Assembly: GCF_003971235.1 (NCBI RefSeq)
Contig: NZ_CP034661.1
Coordinates: 3,596,001-3,660,000 of the forward strand
Origin: Chryseobacterium aureum
Lineage (GTDB): Bacteria; Bacteroidota; Bacteroidia; Flavobacteriales; Weeksellaceae
Direction: 5' to 3'
DNA length: 64,000 nucleotides
Part shown: piece by piece, positions 1 through 9,334 of the stretch
Numbering within the stretch: position 1 is the first letter of the stretch
Layout: every line of letters begins with the position of its first letter
Position numbers and translations under genes: made by a program
The notes under the pieces: generated by a model
Told to the model about the DNA's origin: nothing
Database searches by the model: none
The model's input: the letters and a program-made list of their open reading frames with translations, nothing else

Positions 1-2
1 AA

Positions 3-1286
3 TCCGTAGAAAGTGCTATTGCAGCGTTTAAAAAGAAAGTAAAAAACAAAGAGCTGAGCTGGCTTTTTGAAAACTGCTTCCCCAATACATTGGATACTAC
101 TGTTTACTATACAGAAACCGGCGGAACACCGGATACCTATGTGATCACCGGGGATATTGATGCCATGTGGCTTCGTGACAGTTCTGCACAGGTTTTCCCT
201 TATCTGCAGTTCTCGAAAAAAGATGAAAAACTACATAAGCTGATCTCAGGAGTTATTCATAAGCAGACCACTTTTATCCTGAAAGATCCTTATGCCAATG
301 CTTTCTATAATGATGATCAGAAGATCAGTAAGTGGAAAGAGTATGACCACACCGATATGAAACCGGGCACCCACGAAAGAAAGTGGGAAATAGATTCCCT
401 TTGCTATCCTATCCGTCTGGCCTACCACTTCTGGAAAACAACAGGAGATACAAAACCTTTCGATGCCAACTGGCTGAAAGGAATTAAACTTACCCTGCAG
501 ACCTTTACAGAACAGCAGAGAAAGCATGATCTCGGACCTTACAAATTCGAGCGTACTACGGCTTGGGCTACCGATGGAGTTCCTATGGGAGGATATGGTT
601 ATCCGACAAAACCTGTGGGGCTGATCAGCTCTATGTTCCGTCCAAGTGATGATGCTACCATTTACGGATTCCTGATCCCTTCTAACTTATTTGCGGTGGT
701 AAGTTTACGTCAGGCAGCGGAAATGGTTTCACAAATTAAAAATGAAAAAACATTGGCTCAACAACTGAACAGCCTTGCTGATGAGGTAGAAACAGCCATC
801 AAAAAATACGGAATTTACAATCATCCTGAATTTGGAAAAATATATGCTTTTGAAGTGAATGGCTTCGGAAGTTATAACCTGATGGATGATGCCAACTGCC
901 CAAGCTTGCTGGGACTGCCTTATCTGGATGCGGTGAAAGCTGATGACCCTGTATATCTGAATACCAGAAAATTTGTGTGGTCAGAAAATAACCCGTTCTT
1001 TTTCAAAGGCAAACTGGCAGAAGGAATTGGAGGCCCTCATATCGGATTGGATATGATCTGGCCAATGAGTATCATCATGAAGGCTCTCACTACCCAAGAC
1101 AAAAGTGAGATTAAATGGTGCATTAATACTCTTCAGAAAACGCACGGAGGGACTGGCTTTATGCATGAATCCTTCCATAAAGACAATGACAAAAAGTTCA
1201 CCAGAGAATGGTTTGCCTGGGCAAATACCCTCTTTGGCGAATTGTTATGGAAAACCTTTAACGAAAACCCAGAGCTACTGACATAG
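3..1286 (+). CDS. GH125 exo-alpha-1,6-mannosidase (5' partial)
   Basis: Glycoside hydrolase family 125, metal-independent exo-alpha-mannosidases that remove terminal alpha-1,6-mannose. The reading frame is open from the first bases of the window, so the real start lies upstream; the TTG near base 90 is an internal Leu codon. Visible family blocks are the N-terminal CFPNTLDTTV and GDIDAMWLRDSSAQ, the middle DGVPMGGYGYPTKP and the C-terminal TGFMHESFHKDN and EWFAWANTLFGEL. It is the first visible gene of a run of glycan-degrading genes on the same strand (two GH18, ROK kinase, GH92, PMI-like cupin), which suggests it trims the mannose core of N-glycans. Any signal peptide is outside the window. 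The family call is firm; the linkage is taken from the family. Confidence 0.9.
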   Translation, partial: SVESAIAAFKKKVKNKELSWLFENCFPNTLDTTVYYTETGGTPDTYVITGDIDAMWLRDSSAQVFPYLQFSKKDEKLHKLISGVIHKQTTFILKDPYANAFYNDDQKISKWKEYDHTDMKPGTHERKWEIDSLCYPIRLAYHFWKTTGDTKPFDANWLKGIKLTLQTFTEQQRKHDLGPYKFERTTAWATDGVPMGGYGYPTKPVGLISSMFRPSDDATIYGFLIPSNLFAVVSLRQAAEMVSQIKNEKTLAQQLNSLADEVETAIKKYGIYNHPEFGKIYAFEVNGFGSYNLMDDANCPSLLGLPYLDAVKADDPVYLNTRKFVWSENNPFFFKGKLAEGIGGPHIGLDMIWPMSIIMKALTTQDKSEIKWCINTLQKTHGGTGFMHESFHKDNDKKFTREWFAWANTLFGELLWKTFNENPELLT

Positions 1287-1397
1287 CCCACCTTTTTATA
1301 TCATTTATTCAACTGAGATTCCTTACAGAAAAAGAAGGAGTCAGGGGGAATGCTGTATAAAATTGAAACACCAAAAACACCTTAAAAAAATTATACA

Positions 1398-3548
1398 ATG
1401 AAAAAAAAATCCATCTTTACCGCACTGATTGCCATGATGCTTCAGACCGGTTCTCTGGTGAACGCACAACAGCTTAATCCTACAGGAATATGCTATGTGG
1501 AAGTGAATAACAACAACCTCCTGAACGCAGGAGCGTACAAACTGCAGACATCGAACAGCTACCTGTTTAATGTGGTAAATATTTTTGCGGCCAATATTAA
1601 TTATGATACCAGCCGTGGCAGGGCTTATCTGTATTCCAATAATAACGTTACCAAAGTTCTTACCAATGCGGATACCTACATAAAGCCGCTTCAGCAAAAA
1701 GGCATGAAAGTAGTCCTGACAATTTTGGGGAATCACCAGGGGGCTGGAATCTGTAATTTTCCTACCCGCGAAGCCGCAAAAGACTTTGCGTTACAGTTGG
1801 CCAATACAGTGAATACCTATGGTCTTGATGGAATTGATTTTGATGATGAATACTCCGAATATGGAAATAATGGAACAGGTCAGCCTAACGACAGCTCTTT
1901 TGTGATGCTTGTTCAGGAGCTCAGAGCCTTATTGCCGAATAAGATTATTTCATTCTATTATTATGGGCCTGCCGCTTCCAGACTTTCATGGAACGGAGCA
2001 AGGGTTGGAGATAATGTTAACTACAGCTGGAATGCCATGTACGGAACATTCTCTGCCCCCAATGTACCACCACTTACCAAAGCACAAATCTCTCCTGCAG
2101 CCGTATGGATGGGGAATACCTCCAATTCTACCACCACCAGCCTGGCTACCCAAACTAAAAACGGCGGATACGGAGTATTCATGTGGTATGATTTGCATGG
2201 AACCAATGAAACAGCGCAACTTTCCGCAGGAACCCAGACATTGTACGGAGAGCCGACGGTTTTAAGCGGTACTTTACAATCATGGACTCAAGGTACAAAC
2301 TGTGATGCTCCTATCGGATTGTTTACGAGCAATCTTACAGGAACCAGTGCAAAACTCAACTGGTCTGCCGTAGGAACCAATACCTATGATGTTGATTATA
2401 AACCAGCTTCTTCAACAACCTGGACGAACGCCGTTTCTGCAACAGGCTCCACTTCGGTAACCATTTCCGGATTAACAGCCAATACCGAATACGACTGGAG
2501 AATCAGAACCAACTGCAGCGTGAAAAGTGCCTATATGTTTGCTCCAAGATTTATAAGTGCTTCAGGAACCACCCCTACAGGTTCTTATGCATTATCTCTG
2601 GATGGAAGCACAGAATCAGGAGCTGCCGGAAACATGAATCTAAGTGGTTCTGCTTTGTCTTTTGAAGGATGGATTAAGCCTTCGTCATTCAAATCAGCGT
2701 CTCCTTACATTTCTTCTATCATGGGAACAGAAGTAAGCGACAGTAATTCCGCATTCTTACGATTGGGTGATGCCGGACTTGCTAACAATAAGCTTCAGTT
2801 TGTGGTGAGTATTAACAATGTACAGCAAAAACTGGCTTCCGCAACAGCTTTGAATGCCAATACTTGGTATCACGTAGCAGCTACTTATAATGGTGCCAAT
2901 ATGAAATTGTATATCAACGGTATTCTGGACGCCACCAAAGCACAAACCGGAAGTGTGAACTCAACCGGCGCATTTAATGTAGGATATCTGTATAATACTT
3001 CAAGAAACTTTAACGGGAAAATAGATGAGGTAAGAGTTTGGAAACGTGCATTAAGCCAGACGGAAATAAGCCAGAATATGTGTAACGTATCTGTTCCGGC
3101 TACATCATTGGCTGCTTATTGGAAGTTTAATGAAGGAAGTGGTTCTACCGTTCAGGATACTTCAGGAAATGGTGTGACTTTAACGTTAACAGGAGTTGAT
3201 GCTTCCAACTGGGGAACAGATGTGCCATGTACCACCGGAAGTTCAGCAGCTAGAACGGCAGGAAGCCAAAAAGCGATAAATGGAGGAGAGACAAACATTA
3301 AAAATCAAGTAAAATTATATCCTAATCCGGCAAGCAAATCTTCACCACTTACAGTTTCTGTTCCTGAAGAATACAGCAAAGGAAAATTAACGGTTTATGA
3401 TCTTAACGGAAGAATTGTAGATACAAGATCACTGAATTCAGGAGACAATCAATACGAATTGAACAGAATCCCTTCAGGGAACTATATTATTCAGTTTGAA
3501 TCTCATGATGGAAGCTTAAAACAATCCGAAAAACTAATTGTAAAATAA
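1398..3548 (+). CDS. Secreted GH18 endo-beta-N-acetylglucosaminidase (EndoH/EndoF1 type) with Fn3, LamG-like and T9SS domains
   Basis: Predicted to cleave the chitobiose core of high-mannose N-glycans outside the cell. A signal peptide covers residues 1-23. The GH18 domain (about 25-295) carries DGIDFDDEYSEYGNNGTG with the catalytic signature at D144 to E151; E151 is the expected proton donor and D149 its partner, matching D130/E132 of Streptomyces EndoH. The stretch around SRLSWNGARV and the YGVFMWYDL block also resemble EndoH. A fibronectin type III domain (about 302-385), a LamG/concanavalin-like domain (about 397-610, SFEGWIKPSSF) and a T9SS type A sorting domain (about 640-716, KLYPNPASKS) follow. 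It is paralogous to the next gene. A hairpin terminator follows the stop codon. Chitinase activity is the alternative but the EndoH match is better. Confidence 0.88.
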   Translation: MKKKSIFTALIAMMLQTGSLVNAQQLNPTGICYVEVNNNNLLNAGAYKLQTSNSYLFNVVNIFAANINYDTSRGRAYLYSNNNVTKVLTNADTYIKPLQQKGMKVVLTILGNHQGAGICNFPTREAAKDFALQLANTVNTYGLDGIDFDDEYSEYGNNGTGQPNDSSFVMLVQELRALLPNKIISFYYYGPAASRLSWNGARVGDNVNYSWNAMYGTFSAPNVPPLTKAQISPAAVWMGNTSNSTTTSLATQTKNGGYGVFMWYDLHGTNETAQLSAGTQTLYGEPTVLSGTLQSWTQGTNCDAPIGLFTSNLTGTSAKLNWSAVGTNTYDVDYKPASSTTWTNAVSATGSTSVTISGLTANTEYDWRIRTNCSVKSAYMFAPRFISASGTTPTGSYALSLDGSTESGAAGNMNLSGSALSFEGWIKPSSFKSASPYISSIMGTEVSDSNSAFLRLGDAGLANNKLQFVVSINNVQQKLASATALNANTWYHVAATYNGANMKLYINGILDATKAQTGSVNSTGAFNVGYLYNTSRNFNGKIDEVRVWKRALSQTEISQNMCNVSVPATSLAAYWKFNEGSGSTVQDTSGNGVTLTLTGVDASNWGTDVPCTTGSSAARTAGSQKAINGGETNIKNQVKLYPNPASKSSPLTVSVPEEYSKGKLTVYDLNGRIVDTRSLNSGDNQYELNRIPSGNYIIQFESHDGSLKQSEKLIVK

Positions 3549-3555
3549 AAACCAG

Positions 3556-3583
3556 TCATTGGGCTTCGGCCCAATGATTTTTC
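3556..3583 (+). terminator. Rho-independent terminator after first GH18 gene
   Basis: Perfect 9-bp stem TCATTGGGC / GCCCAATGA with a TTCG tetraloop, followed by a T run. It sits 8 bases after the stop codon of the first GH18 gene and before the second, so the two paralogues may be partly uncoupled in transcription. Confidence 0.85.
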
Positions 3584-3603
3584 TACTACAAAATTGATAG
3601 ACT

Positions 3604-6012
3604 ATGAGAAAAAAATCCTTTTTTATTCCTCTGATGGCTTTAATGCTTCAGTCGGCACCGTTGCTCAAAGCACAGCAGCTTAATCCTTTGGGAGTCTGCT
3701 ATGTAGAAGTGAACAACAATAATATGCTGAATGCGGGATCTTATACTTTGCAGAATTCCAACAGACAGCTTTTTGACGTTGCGATTATTTTTGCAGCTAA
3801 CATCAATTATGATGTCTCTAAAAACAGAGCTTATATTTCAAACAATAATAACGTTACCAAAGTTCTGAATGACGTTAATACCTACGTAAAACCTTTACAG
3901 CAAAAAGGAATAAAAGTACTCCTTGATCTTCTCGGAAACCACCAGGGAGCAGGAATTTCTAATTTTCCGAATCGTGAAGCAGCAAAAGATTTTGCACTAC
4001 AGGTTGCACATACAGTCTATACATACGGGCTGGATGGAGTAGACCTTGATGATGAATACGCGGGCTACGGAAATAACGGAACAGGACAGCCCAACAACAG
4101 CTCTTTTGTCATGCTTTTGCAGGAACTGAAAGCCGCAATGCCGGATAAGCTGATTACATTCTATTACTACGGACCGGCTACCACAAGACAAACGTACAAC
4201 GGAGACCTGGCCGGAAATTATATCAACTATACATGGAATGCGATGTACAGTACCTACAACGCACCTGTTGTTCCTCCTCTTGATAAAACCAAAATTTCTG
4301 CGGCTGCAACCTGGATTCAAAACTCGAATCCAAGCTCAACGTCTGCCTCCACACTGGCAAACTTAGCAACCAGCACAAAGAACGATCAGTACGGTGTGTT
4401 TATGTGGTATGATCTGCCCGGAACCAATGTAGCCAGCTATTTGAGTACAGGATCTAATATTCTCTATAATGAAAATACACTGCTGAGTGGCCAGCTGTAT
4501 TCATGGTCTCAGGGACAGGCCTGCGATCCGCCATTGGGGCTTGATGTGTCCAATGTGACGGGAACTTCAGCAAAACTGAACTGGACTTCCAATGCCTCTC
4601 AGTCTTATAATATTGATTATAAACCAGCCAATTCAACAGTATGGACGAATGTGGCTAATAATTATTCAGGAAATAATATCGTGATCAATAACCTTACCCT
4701 GAATACAGATTACGATTGGAGAATACAGTCCAACTGCTCTCCTACATTAACAAGCACTTATATTTTCGCACCAAGGTTTAACTCCGGGAGTGGTTGCACT
4801 ACACCTTCAGGATTAACTTCCGGAAGTTTCCTTGGCAATACGGCTCAGCTGTCATGGGATGCAGGAAATGCCACTTCCTATACCCTGCAATACAAAACAG
4901 CAGCTGCCACCACCTGGTCCGAAATCCCGAATATTCCTACTAACTCTTATGCCTTACAAAACCTTACACCTAATACAAATTATGTATGGAAAGTACAGGC
5001 AGCATGTGCCGGAGGAACTACAAGTACTTATTCAGGAGAAGGATCATTCAACAGCGGTTTTGCCCCTGTTACAAGCCCTGGAGCGAGATCCCTTGCTTTC
5101 AATGGAAGTACCCACTACCTGAATGCAGGACAGTTTAATCTGAGCGGAAATGCTGTAAGCTTTGAAGGATGGGTAAAAGTAAACTCATTTAAAACTGCTT
5201 TCCCTTATATTTCGTCAGTATTGGGTGTGGAAGTAGGAGATAACAACTCAGCAATGCTTAGATTCGGAGACGGAAACCTTGCGAACAACAAACTTCAGTT
5301 TATACTAAGCTTCGGTTCATCACAGGTGAAATTGAATACCAATACGGCATTCAACACCAATACATGGTATCATATTGCAGCTACTTATGATGGTGCTGCC
5401 ATGAAAATTTATGTCAACGGTAACCTTGATGCAAGCTTTGCTGTAACGGGTAACTTTACGGCAAACGGAATTCTTTATCTGGGAAGAAATTATGACAATT
5501 CCCGTACAATCAATGGTTTCCTGGATGAGTTCAGAGTTTGGAAAAAAGCGCTGACTCCTCAGGAAATACTAAGTAACAGCTGTAATGTTCCCGCCAACTC
5601 CACTGGTCTTGAAGCCAACTGGAAAATGGATGAAGGAAGTGGTTCAGGAGCTTTAGATGCTACAGCCAATACCCATTTTGCAACTCTGGTCAATATGACA
5701 GATGCCAACTGGAGAACAGATGTTGCATGTGCATCTTCTCTTGCCGTAAAAGATATTGAATCGGTAAAAGAAAACAGTACAGTCTATCCTAATCCTGTGA
5801 AAAGAGGAAATGATATTCACTTTGTGATTACTGACGCCGCAGCCAATGAAGTTGCATTGTATGATGCTTCAGGAAAGCTGTACAAAAAACAGCATATTAA
5901 TCAAAATAATAACGCTATGAATACGCAGGATTTAATCAGTGGTACTTATATTTACAAAATTACATCCTCGAACAGTAAAATACTGTCCACCGGTAAAGTA
6001 ATTGTAAAGTAA
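3604..6012 (+). CDS. Secreted GH18 endo-beta-N-acetylglucosaminidase paralogue with two Fn3, LamG-like and T9SS domains
   Basis: Second EndoH-type GH18 enzyme, colinear with its upstream neighbour through the catalytic domain. Signal peptide 1-23; GH18 domain with DGVDLDDEYAGYGNNGTG, the catalytic signature again at D144 to E151. It differs from the neighbour in having two fibronectin type III repeats (about 301-390 and 397-490) instead of one, which explains its extra length (802 against 716 aa). A LamG-like domain (about 495-700, SFEGWVKVNSF) and a T9SS type A sorting domain (about 725-802, STVYPNPVKRG) end the protein. The arrangement implies tandem duplication followed by domain gain or loss. 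Substrate differences between the two (glycan class or accessibility) are possible but not visible. A terminator hairpin follows at 6070. Confidence 0.87.
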   Translation: MRKKSFFIPLMALMLQSAPLLKAQQLNPLGVCYVEVNNNNMLNAGSYTLQNSNRQLFDVAIIFAANINYDVSKNRAYISNNNNVTKVLNDVNTYVKPLQQKGIKVLLDLLGNHQGAGISNFPNREAAKDFALQVAHTVYTYGLDGVDLDDEYAGYGNNGTGQPNNSSFVMLLQELKAAMPDKLITFYYYGPATTRQTYNGDLAGNYINYTWNAMYSTYNAPVVPPLDKTKISAAATWIQNSNPSSTSASTLANLATSTKNDQYGVFMWYDLPGTNVASYLSTGSNILYNENTLLSGQLYSWSQGQACDPPLGLDVSNVTGTSAKLNWTSNASQSYNIDYKPANSTVWTNVANNYSGNNIVINNLTLNTDYDWRIQSNCSPTLTSTYIFAPRFNSGSGCTTPSGLTSGSFLGNTAQLSWDAGNATSYTLQYKTAAATTWSEIPNIPTNSYALQNLTPNTNYVWKVQAACAGGTTSTYSGEGSFNSGFAPVTSPGARSLAFNGSTHYLNAGQFNLSGNAVSFEGWVKVNSFKTAFPYISSVLGVEVGDNNSAMLRFGDGNLANNKLQFILSFGSSQVKLNTNTAFNTNTWYHIAATYDGAAMKIYVNGNLDASFAVTGNFTANGILYLGRNYDNSRTINGFLDEFRVWKKALTPQEILSNSCNVPANSTGLEANWKMDEGSGSGALDATANTHFATLVNMTDANWRTDVACASSLAVKDIESVKENSTVYPNPVKRGNDIHFVITDAAANEVALYDASGKLYKKQHINQNNNAMNTQDLISGTYIYKITSSNSKILSTGKVIVK

Positions 6013-6069
6013 AATCCAGATAATGAAATCGTTATCAGGATTACTAAAATAAAAGTCTGAAACACAAAG

Positions 6070-6109
6070 CAGACAGACAGGGCTTGTACACCTGTTTGTC
6101 TGTTTTTTC
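6070..6109 (+). terminator. Rho-independent terminator after second GH18 gene
   Basis: 12-bp stem CAGACAGACAGG / CCTGTTTGTCTG with one G-U pair, a short loop and a run of six T. It separates the two secreted endoglycosidases from the ROK-GH92-cupin group. Confidence 0.85.
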
Positions 6110-6144
6110 AGTCAAAGGGATGTTTGAATTTAAAATAAAAAATA

Positions 6145-7011
6145 ATGCAGAATATAGTAGGAATCGATATTGGAGGGTCACACATCACATTGGCTCAGGT
6201 AGATCCCGAAAAACGTGAAATTATCTCTTCAACGTATGTAAGAGAACATGTCAATGCTTTTGATGAAAAAGAAGTTATTTTCAGCGCATGGGTTTCAGCC
6301 ATTGAAAAAGCTGCTCATGATCTGGTAAAAGAAGACCTTTTGATCGGGATTGCCATGCCGGGACCTTTCGATTATGAGAATGGAGTATCTCTTATGCAGC
6401 AGGGGAAGTTTATAGATATCTATAATGTAAATATCAAAGAAGAGCTTGCGACCAGGCTTTCTGTCTCCCAGGAGCAGATTTATTTTGTAAATGATGCAGC
6501 TGCCTTCATGGAAGGAGAAGTGTTCGGAGGATGTGCTCAGGGATTTGAAAGTGCTTTCGGAGTGACGCTGGGAACAGGATTGGGAGCAACCTTCTTTAAT
6601 GGAGAATTTGCTACTGATGAAGACCTTTGGGATTCTCCTTTCAGAGATTCCATTAGTGAAGACTATCTGGCCACCCGATGGTTTGTGAATTACTATAAAG
6701 AACTCACCGGAGAGGAAATTTCAGGAACCAAAGATCTTTTGGATAAGCCGGGAGAAATACAGGCTAAGATATTTGATGAATATGCAGACTCTTTCTCAGA
6801 ATTCATCGTGAAGTATGTGGATCAGTATAAACCGAAAGTTTTAGTTATAGGCGGAAATATTGCGAAAGCTTACCCTTACTTTGAGCAACAATTTATTCAG
6901 AATTTAACAGAGAATAATATTAACTTGCAGGTGAAGATTTCTGCAATATTTGAAGATGCCGCCATTCTTGGAGCGGCCAGCTATGCATTTAAAAAAGCGT
7001 ATATAAATTAA
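6145..7011 (+). CDS. ROK-family sugar kinase (probable hexokinase/mannokinase)
   Basis: ROK (repressor, ORF, kinase) family protein of 288 aa without a DNA-binding N-terminus, hence a kinase rather than a repressor. The phosphate-binding motif GIDIGGSHITLAQVD is at residues 5-19, the catalytic region with VNDAAAFMEGEVFGG follows in the middle, and TLGTGLGATFFNGE is the second glycine-rich motif. The zinc-binding CxCGxxGCxE segment of many ROK kinases is absent; at that place the protein reads DSISEDYLATRWF. It lies 16 bp upstream of the GH92 mannosidase gene, and a PMI-like cupin follows. This context suggests phosphorylation of mannose (or another hexose) released by the glycosidases. The family is secure, the substrate inferred. 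Confidence 0.8.
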   Translation: MQNIVGIDIGGSHITLAQVDPEKREIISSTYVREHVNAFDEKEVIFSAWVSAIEKAAHDLVKEDLLIGIAMPGPFDYENGVSLMQQGKFIDIYNVNIKEELATRLSVSQEQIYFVNDAAAFMEGEVFGGCAQGFESAFGVTLGTGLGATFFNGEFATDEDLWDSPFRDSISEDYLATRWFVNYYKELTGEEISGTKDLLDKPGEIQAKIFDEYADSFSEFIVKYVDQYKPKVLVIGGNIAKAYPYFEQQFIQNLTENNINLQVKISAIFEDAAILGAASYAFKKAYIN

Positions 7012-7027
7012 CAAACGAAAAGATACA

Positions 7028-9310
7028 ATGAAGTTTATATTTTCTACCTGCTTCCTGTTATTACAGGCATGGGCTTTGGGCCAGAATGTATCTCCCGTAG
7101 ATTATGTGAATCCTTTAATGGGAACACAATCCAAGCCTTCCTTATCCAACGGAAATACCTATCCCGCAGTAGGGCTTCCATGGGGAATGAATATCTGGAC
7201 ACCGCAGACCGGTAAAATGGGCGACGGATGGGCCTATACCTATGATGCAGATAAAATAAAAGGATTCAAACAAACCCATCAGCCTTCTCCATGGATGAAT
7301 GATTATGGCGCATTCGCCATCATGCCGGGCGTAGGAAAAGTGAAATTTAAAGAAGATGAAAGAGCAAGTTGGTTCAGCCACAAAGCTGAGGTAACGACTC
7401 CTTATTTCTATAGTGTTTATCTGGCTGATATTAATGTTACTACAGAATTTACCCCTACGGAAAGAGCTTCCTATTTTAAATTCGATTTTCCAAAAACAGA
7501 CAGTGCTTATGTAGTGGTGGATGCTCTGAATAAAGGATCTTACATCAAGATTTTACCGAAGGAAAGAAAAATACTGGGCTACACCACCAGATATTCTACC
7601 GGAAAATACGAAAACTTTAAGAATTACTTTGTCATTCAGTTTGATAAAGATTTTGAGCTGACAAGAACCTGGAAAAACGATCAACTGGTAAATGATCAGT
7701 TGGAAATTACCAGCGATCATACAGGGGCTGTGGTAGGGTTTAAGCTTAAAAATAGAGAAACGGTTTATGCTAAAGTAGCCTCTTCATTCATCAGTTTTGA
7801 ACAGGCAGAACTGAACCTGAAAAGAGAAATAGGAACCAAAAATTTCGAACAGGTAAAAACGGATGCTAAAAACATCTGGAACAAAACCTTAGGAAAAATA
7901 GACGTAAAAGGAGGAACCGATCAGCAGATGAGAACCTTTTATTCTTCTTTATACAGAACCTTATTCTTTCCACAGAAATTATATGAAATAGATGCTCAGA
8001 ACAAAATAAAACACTGGAGTCCCTACAACGGTAAAATTGCAGACGGAAGAATGTTTGCAGGAACCGGATTCTGGGATACTTTCCGTGCCTTATATCCTTT
8101 CCTGAACCTTGTTTACCCAAGCATTAATGTAGAAATGCAGGAAGGATTAGCCAATGCTTATAAAGAAGGAGGTTTCTTACCGGAGTGGAGCAGCCCTGGA
8201 TATTCTGATATTATGATTGGAAACAATTCCGCATCCGTAGTAGCAGATGCATACATCAAAGGACTTCGCGGATATGACACAGAAACCCTTTGGCAGGCCG
8301 TAAAACACGGGGCAAATAATGCAGGGCCTATTGAAGCAGTAGGCCGTGCAGGAGTAGAATATTACAACACTTTGGGCTATGTACCTTACGATGTGAAAAT
8401 CAATGAAAATGCAGCCAGAACATTGGAGTATGCTTATGACGACTTTTCAATTTATCAGCTGGGAAAAGCATTAGGAAAGCCCGCTTCAGAAATTGATATT
8501 TATAAGAAAAGAGCGTATAATTATAAGAATGTCTTTGATAAAGAGACCGGCTTGATGCGTGGTAAAAATAAAGACGGTAGCTTCCAGAAGCCTTTCAATC
8601 CTTTCAAGTGGGGAGATGCTTTTACAGAAGGGAACAGCTGGCATTACACCTGGTCTGTTTTCCAGGATATCGAAGGTCTTGCAGAGCTGATGGGTGGTAA
8701 AAAGAAATTCGAAGCCAAGCTCGATGAGGTTTTCTCATTACCTCCGGTTTTTGATGACAGCTATTACGGCGGAGTGATCCACGAGATCAGAGAAATGCAG
8801 ATCATGAATATGGGTCAGTATGCCCATGGAAACCAGCCTATCCAACATATGATCTATCTTTATAATTATGCAGGAGCACCTTACAAAACTCAATATTGGG
8901 CGAGACAGGTGATGAATAAATTGTATCATGCAACTCCGGACGGATATTGCGGTGATGAAGATAACGGGCAGACTTCTGCATGGTATATTTTCTCAGCCCT
9001 TGGGTTTTATCCTGTAACACCGGCAACAGATCAGTATGTATTGGGAGCGCCATTATTCAAAGAAGCTACGATCCACCTTGAAAATGGTAAGAAAATTGAA
9101 ATTAAAGCTCCGGAAAACAATGCAGAGAATCTCTATGTAAAATCTCTGAATGTGAACCAACAATCATATTCTAAAAACTGGCTGAGTCATAAAGAACTGA
9201 TGAAAGGAGCCGTTCTGGACTTTAAAATGGATAAACAGCCCAATAAAGAAAGAGGATCACAGGAAAAAGATTTTCCTTATTCAATGTCAAAAGAAGAATC
9301 AAATAAATAA
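7028..9310 (+). CDS. GH92 alpha-1,2-mannosidase
   Basis: Glycoside hydrolase family 92, calcium-dependent inverting alpha-mannosidases common in Bacteroidota glycan loci. A signal peptide (about 1-18, ending WALGQ) exports it. Visible family blocks: DYVNPLMGTQSKPS near the mature N-terminus, GTGFWDTFRALYPF, EGNSWHYTW with E534 at the expected catalytic-acid position, GNQPIQHMIYLYNYAG, and GYCGDEDNGQTSAWYIFSALGFYP with D643 and D645 at the base positions described for Bacteroides GH92 enzymes. No T9SS tail is present, so it is probably periplasmic. At 760 aa it is full length. Co-location with EndoH-like, GH125 and kinase genes supports trimming of high-mannose glycans after the endoglycosidase step. 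Confidence 0.92.
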   Translation: MKFIFSTCFLLLQAWALGQNVSPVDYVNPLMGTQSKPSLSNGNTYPAVGLPWGMNIWTPQTGKMGDGWAYTYDADKIKGFKQTHQPSPWMNDYGAFAIMPGVGKVKFKEDERASWFSHKAEVTTPYFYSVYLADINVTTEFTPTERASYFKFDFPKTDSAYVVVDALNKGSYIKILPKERKILGYTTRYSTGKYENFKNYFVIQFDKDFELTRTWKNDQLVNDQLEITSDHTGAVVGFKLKNRETVYAKVASSFISFEQAELNLKREIGTKNFEQVKTDAKNIWNKTLGKIDVKGGTDQQMRTFYSSLYRTLFFPQKLYEIDAQNKIKHWSPYNGKIADGRMFAGTGFWDTFRALYPFLNLVYPSINVEMQEGLANAYKEGGFLPEWSSPGYSDIMIGNNSASVVADAYIKGLRGYDTETLWQAVKHGANNAGPIEAVGRAGVEYYNTLGYVPYDVKINENAARTLEYAYDDFSIYQLGKALGKPASEIDIYKKRAYNYKNVFDKETGLMRGKNKDGSFQKPFNPFKWGDAFTEGNSWHYTWSVFQDIEGLAELMGGKKKFEAKLDEVFSLPPVFDDSYYGGVIHEIREMQIMNMGQYAHGNQPIQHMIYLYNYAGAPYKTQYWARQVMNKLYHATPDGYCGDEDNGQTSAWYIFSALGFYPVTPATDQYVLGAPLFKEATIHLENGKKIEIKAPENNAENLYVKSLNVNQQSYSKNWLSHKELMKGAVLDFKMDKQPNKERGSQEKDFPYSMSKEESNK

Positions 9311-9334
9311 ATTTAAATTTTAAAATACCGCTGT

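Noticed and set aside
1909-2265. 118-codon ORF on the plus strand within the first GH18 gene
   Set aside because: Lies in another frame of a gene with clear domains; its sequence has no family likeness.
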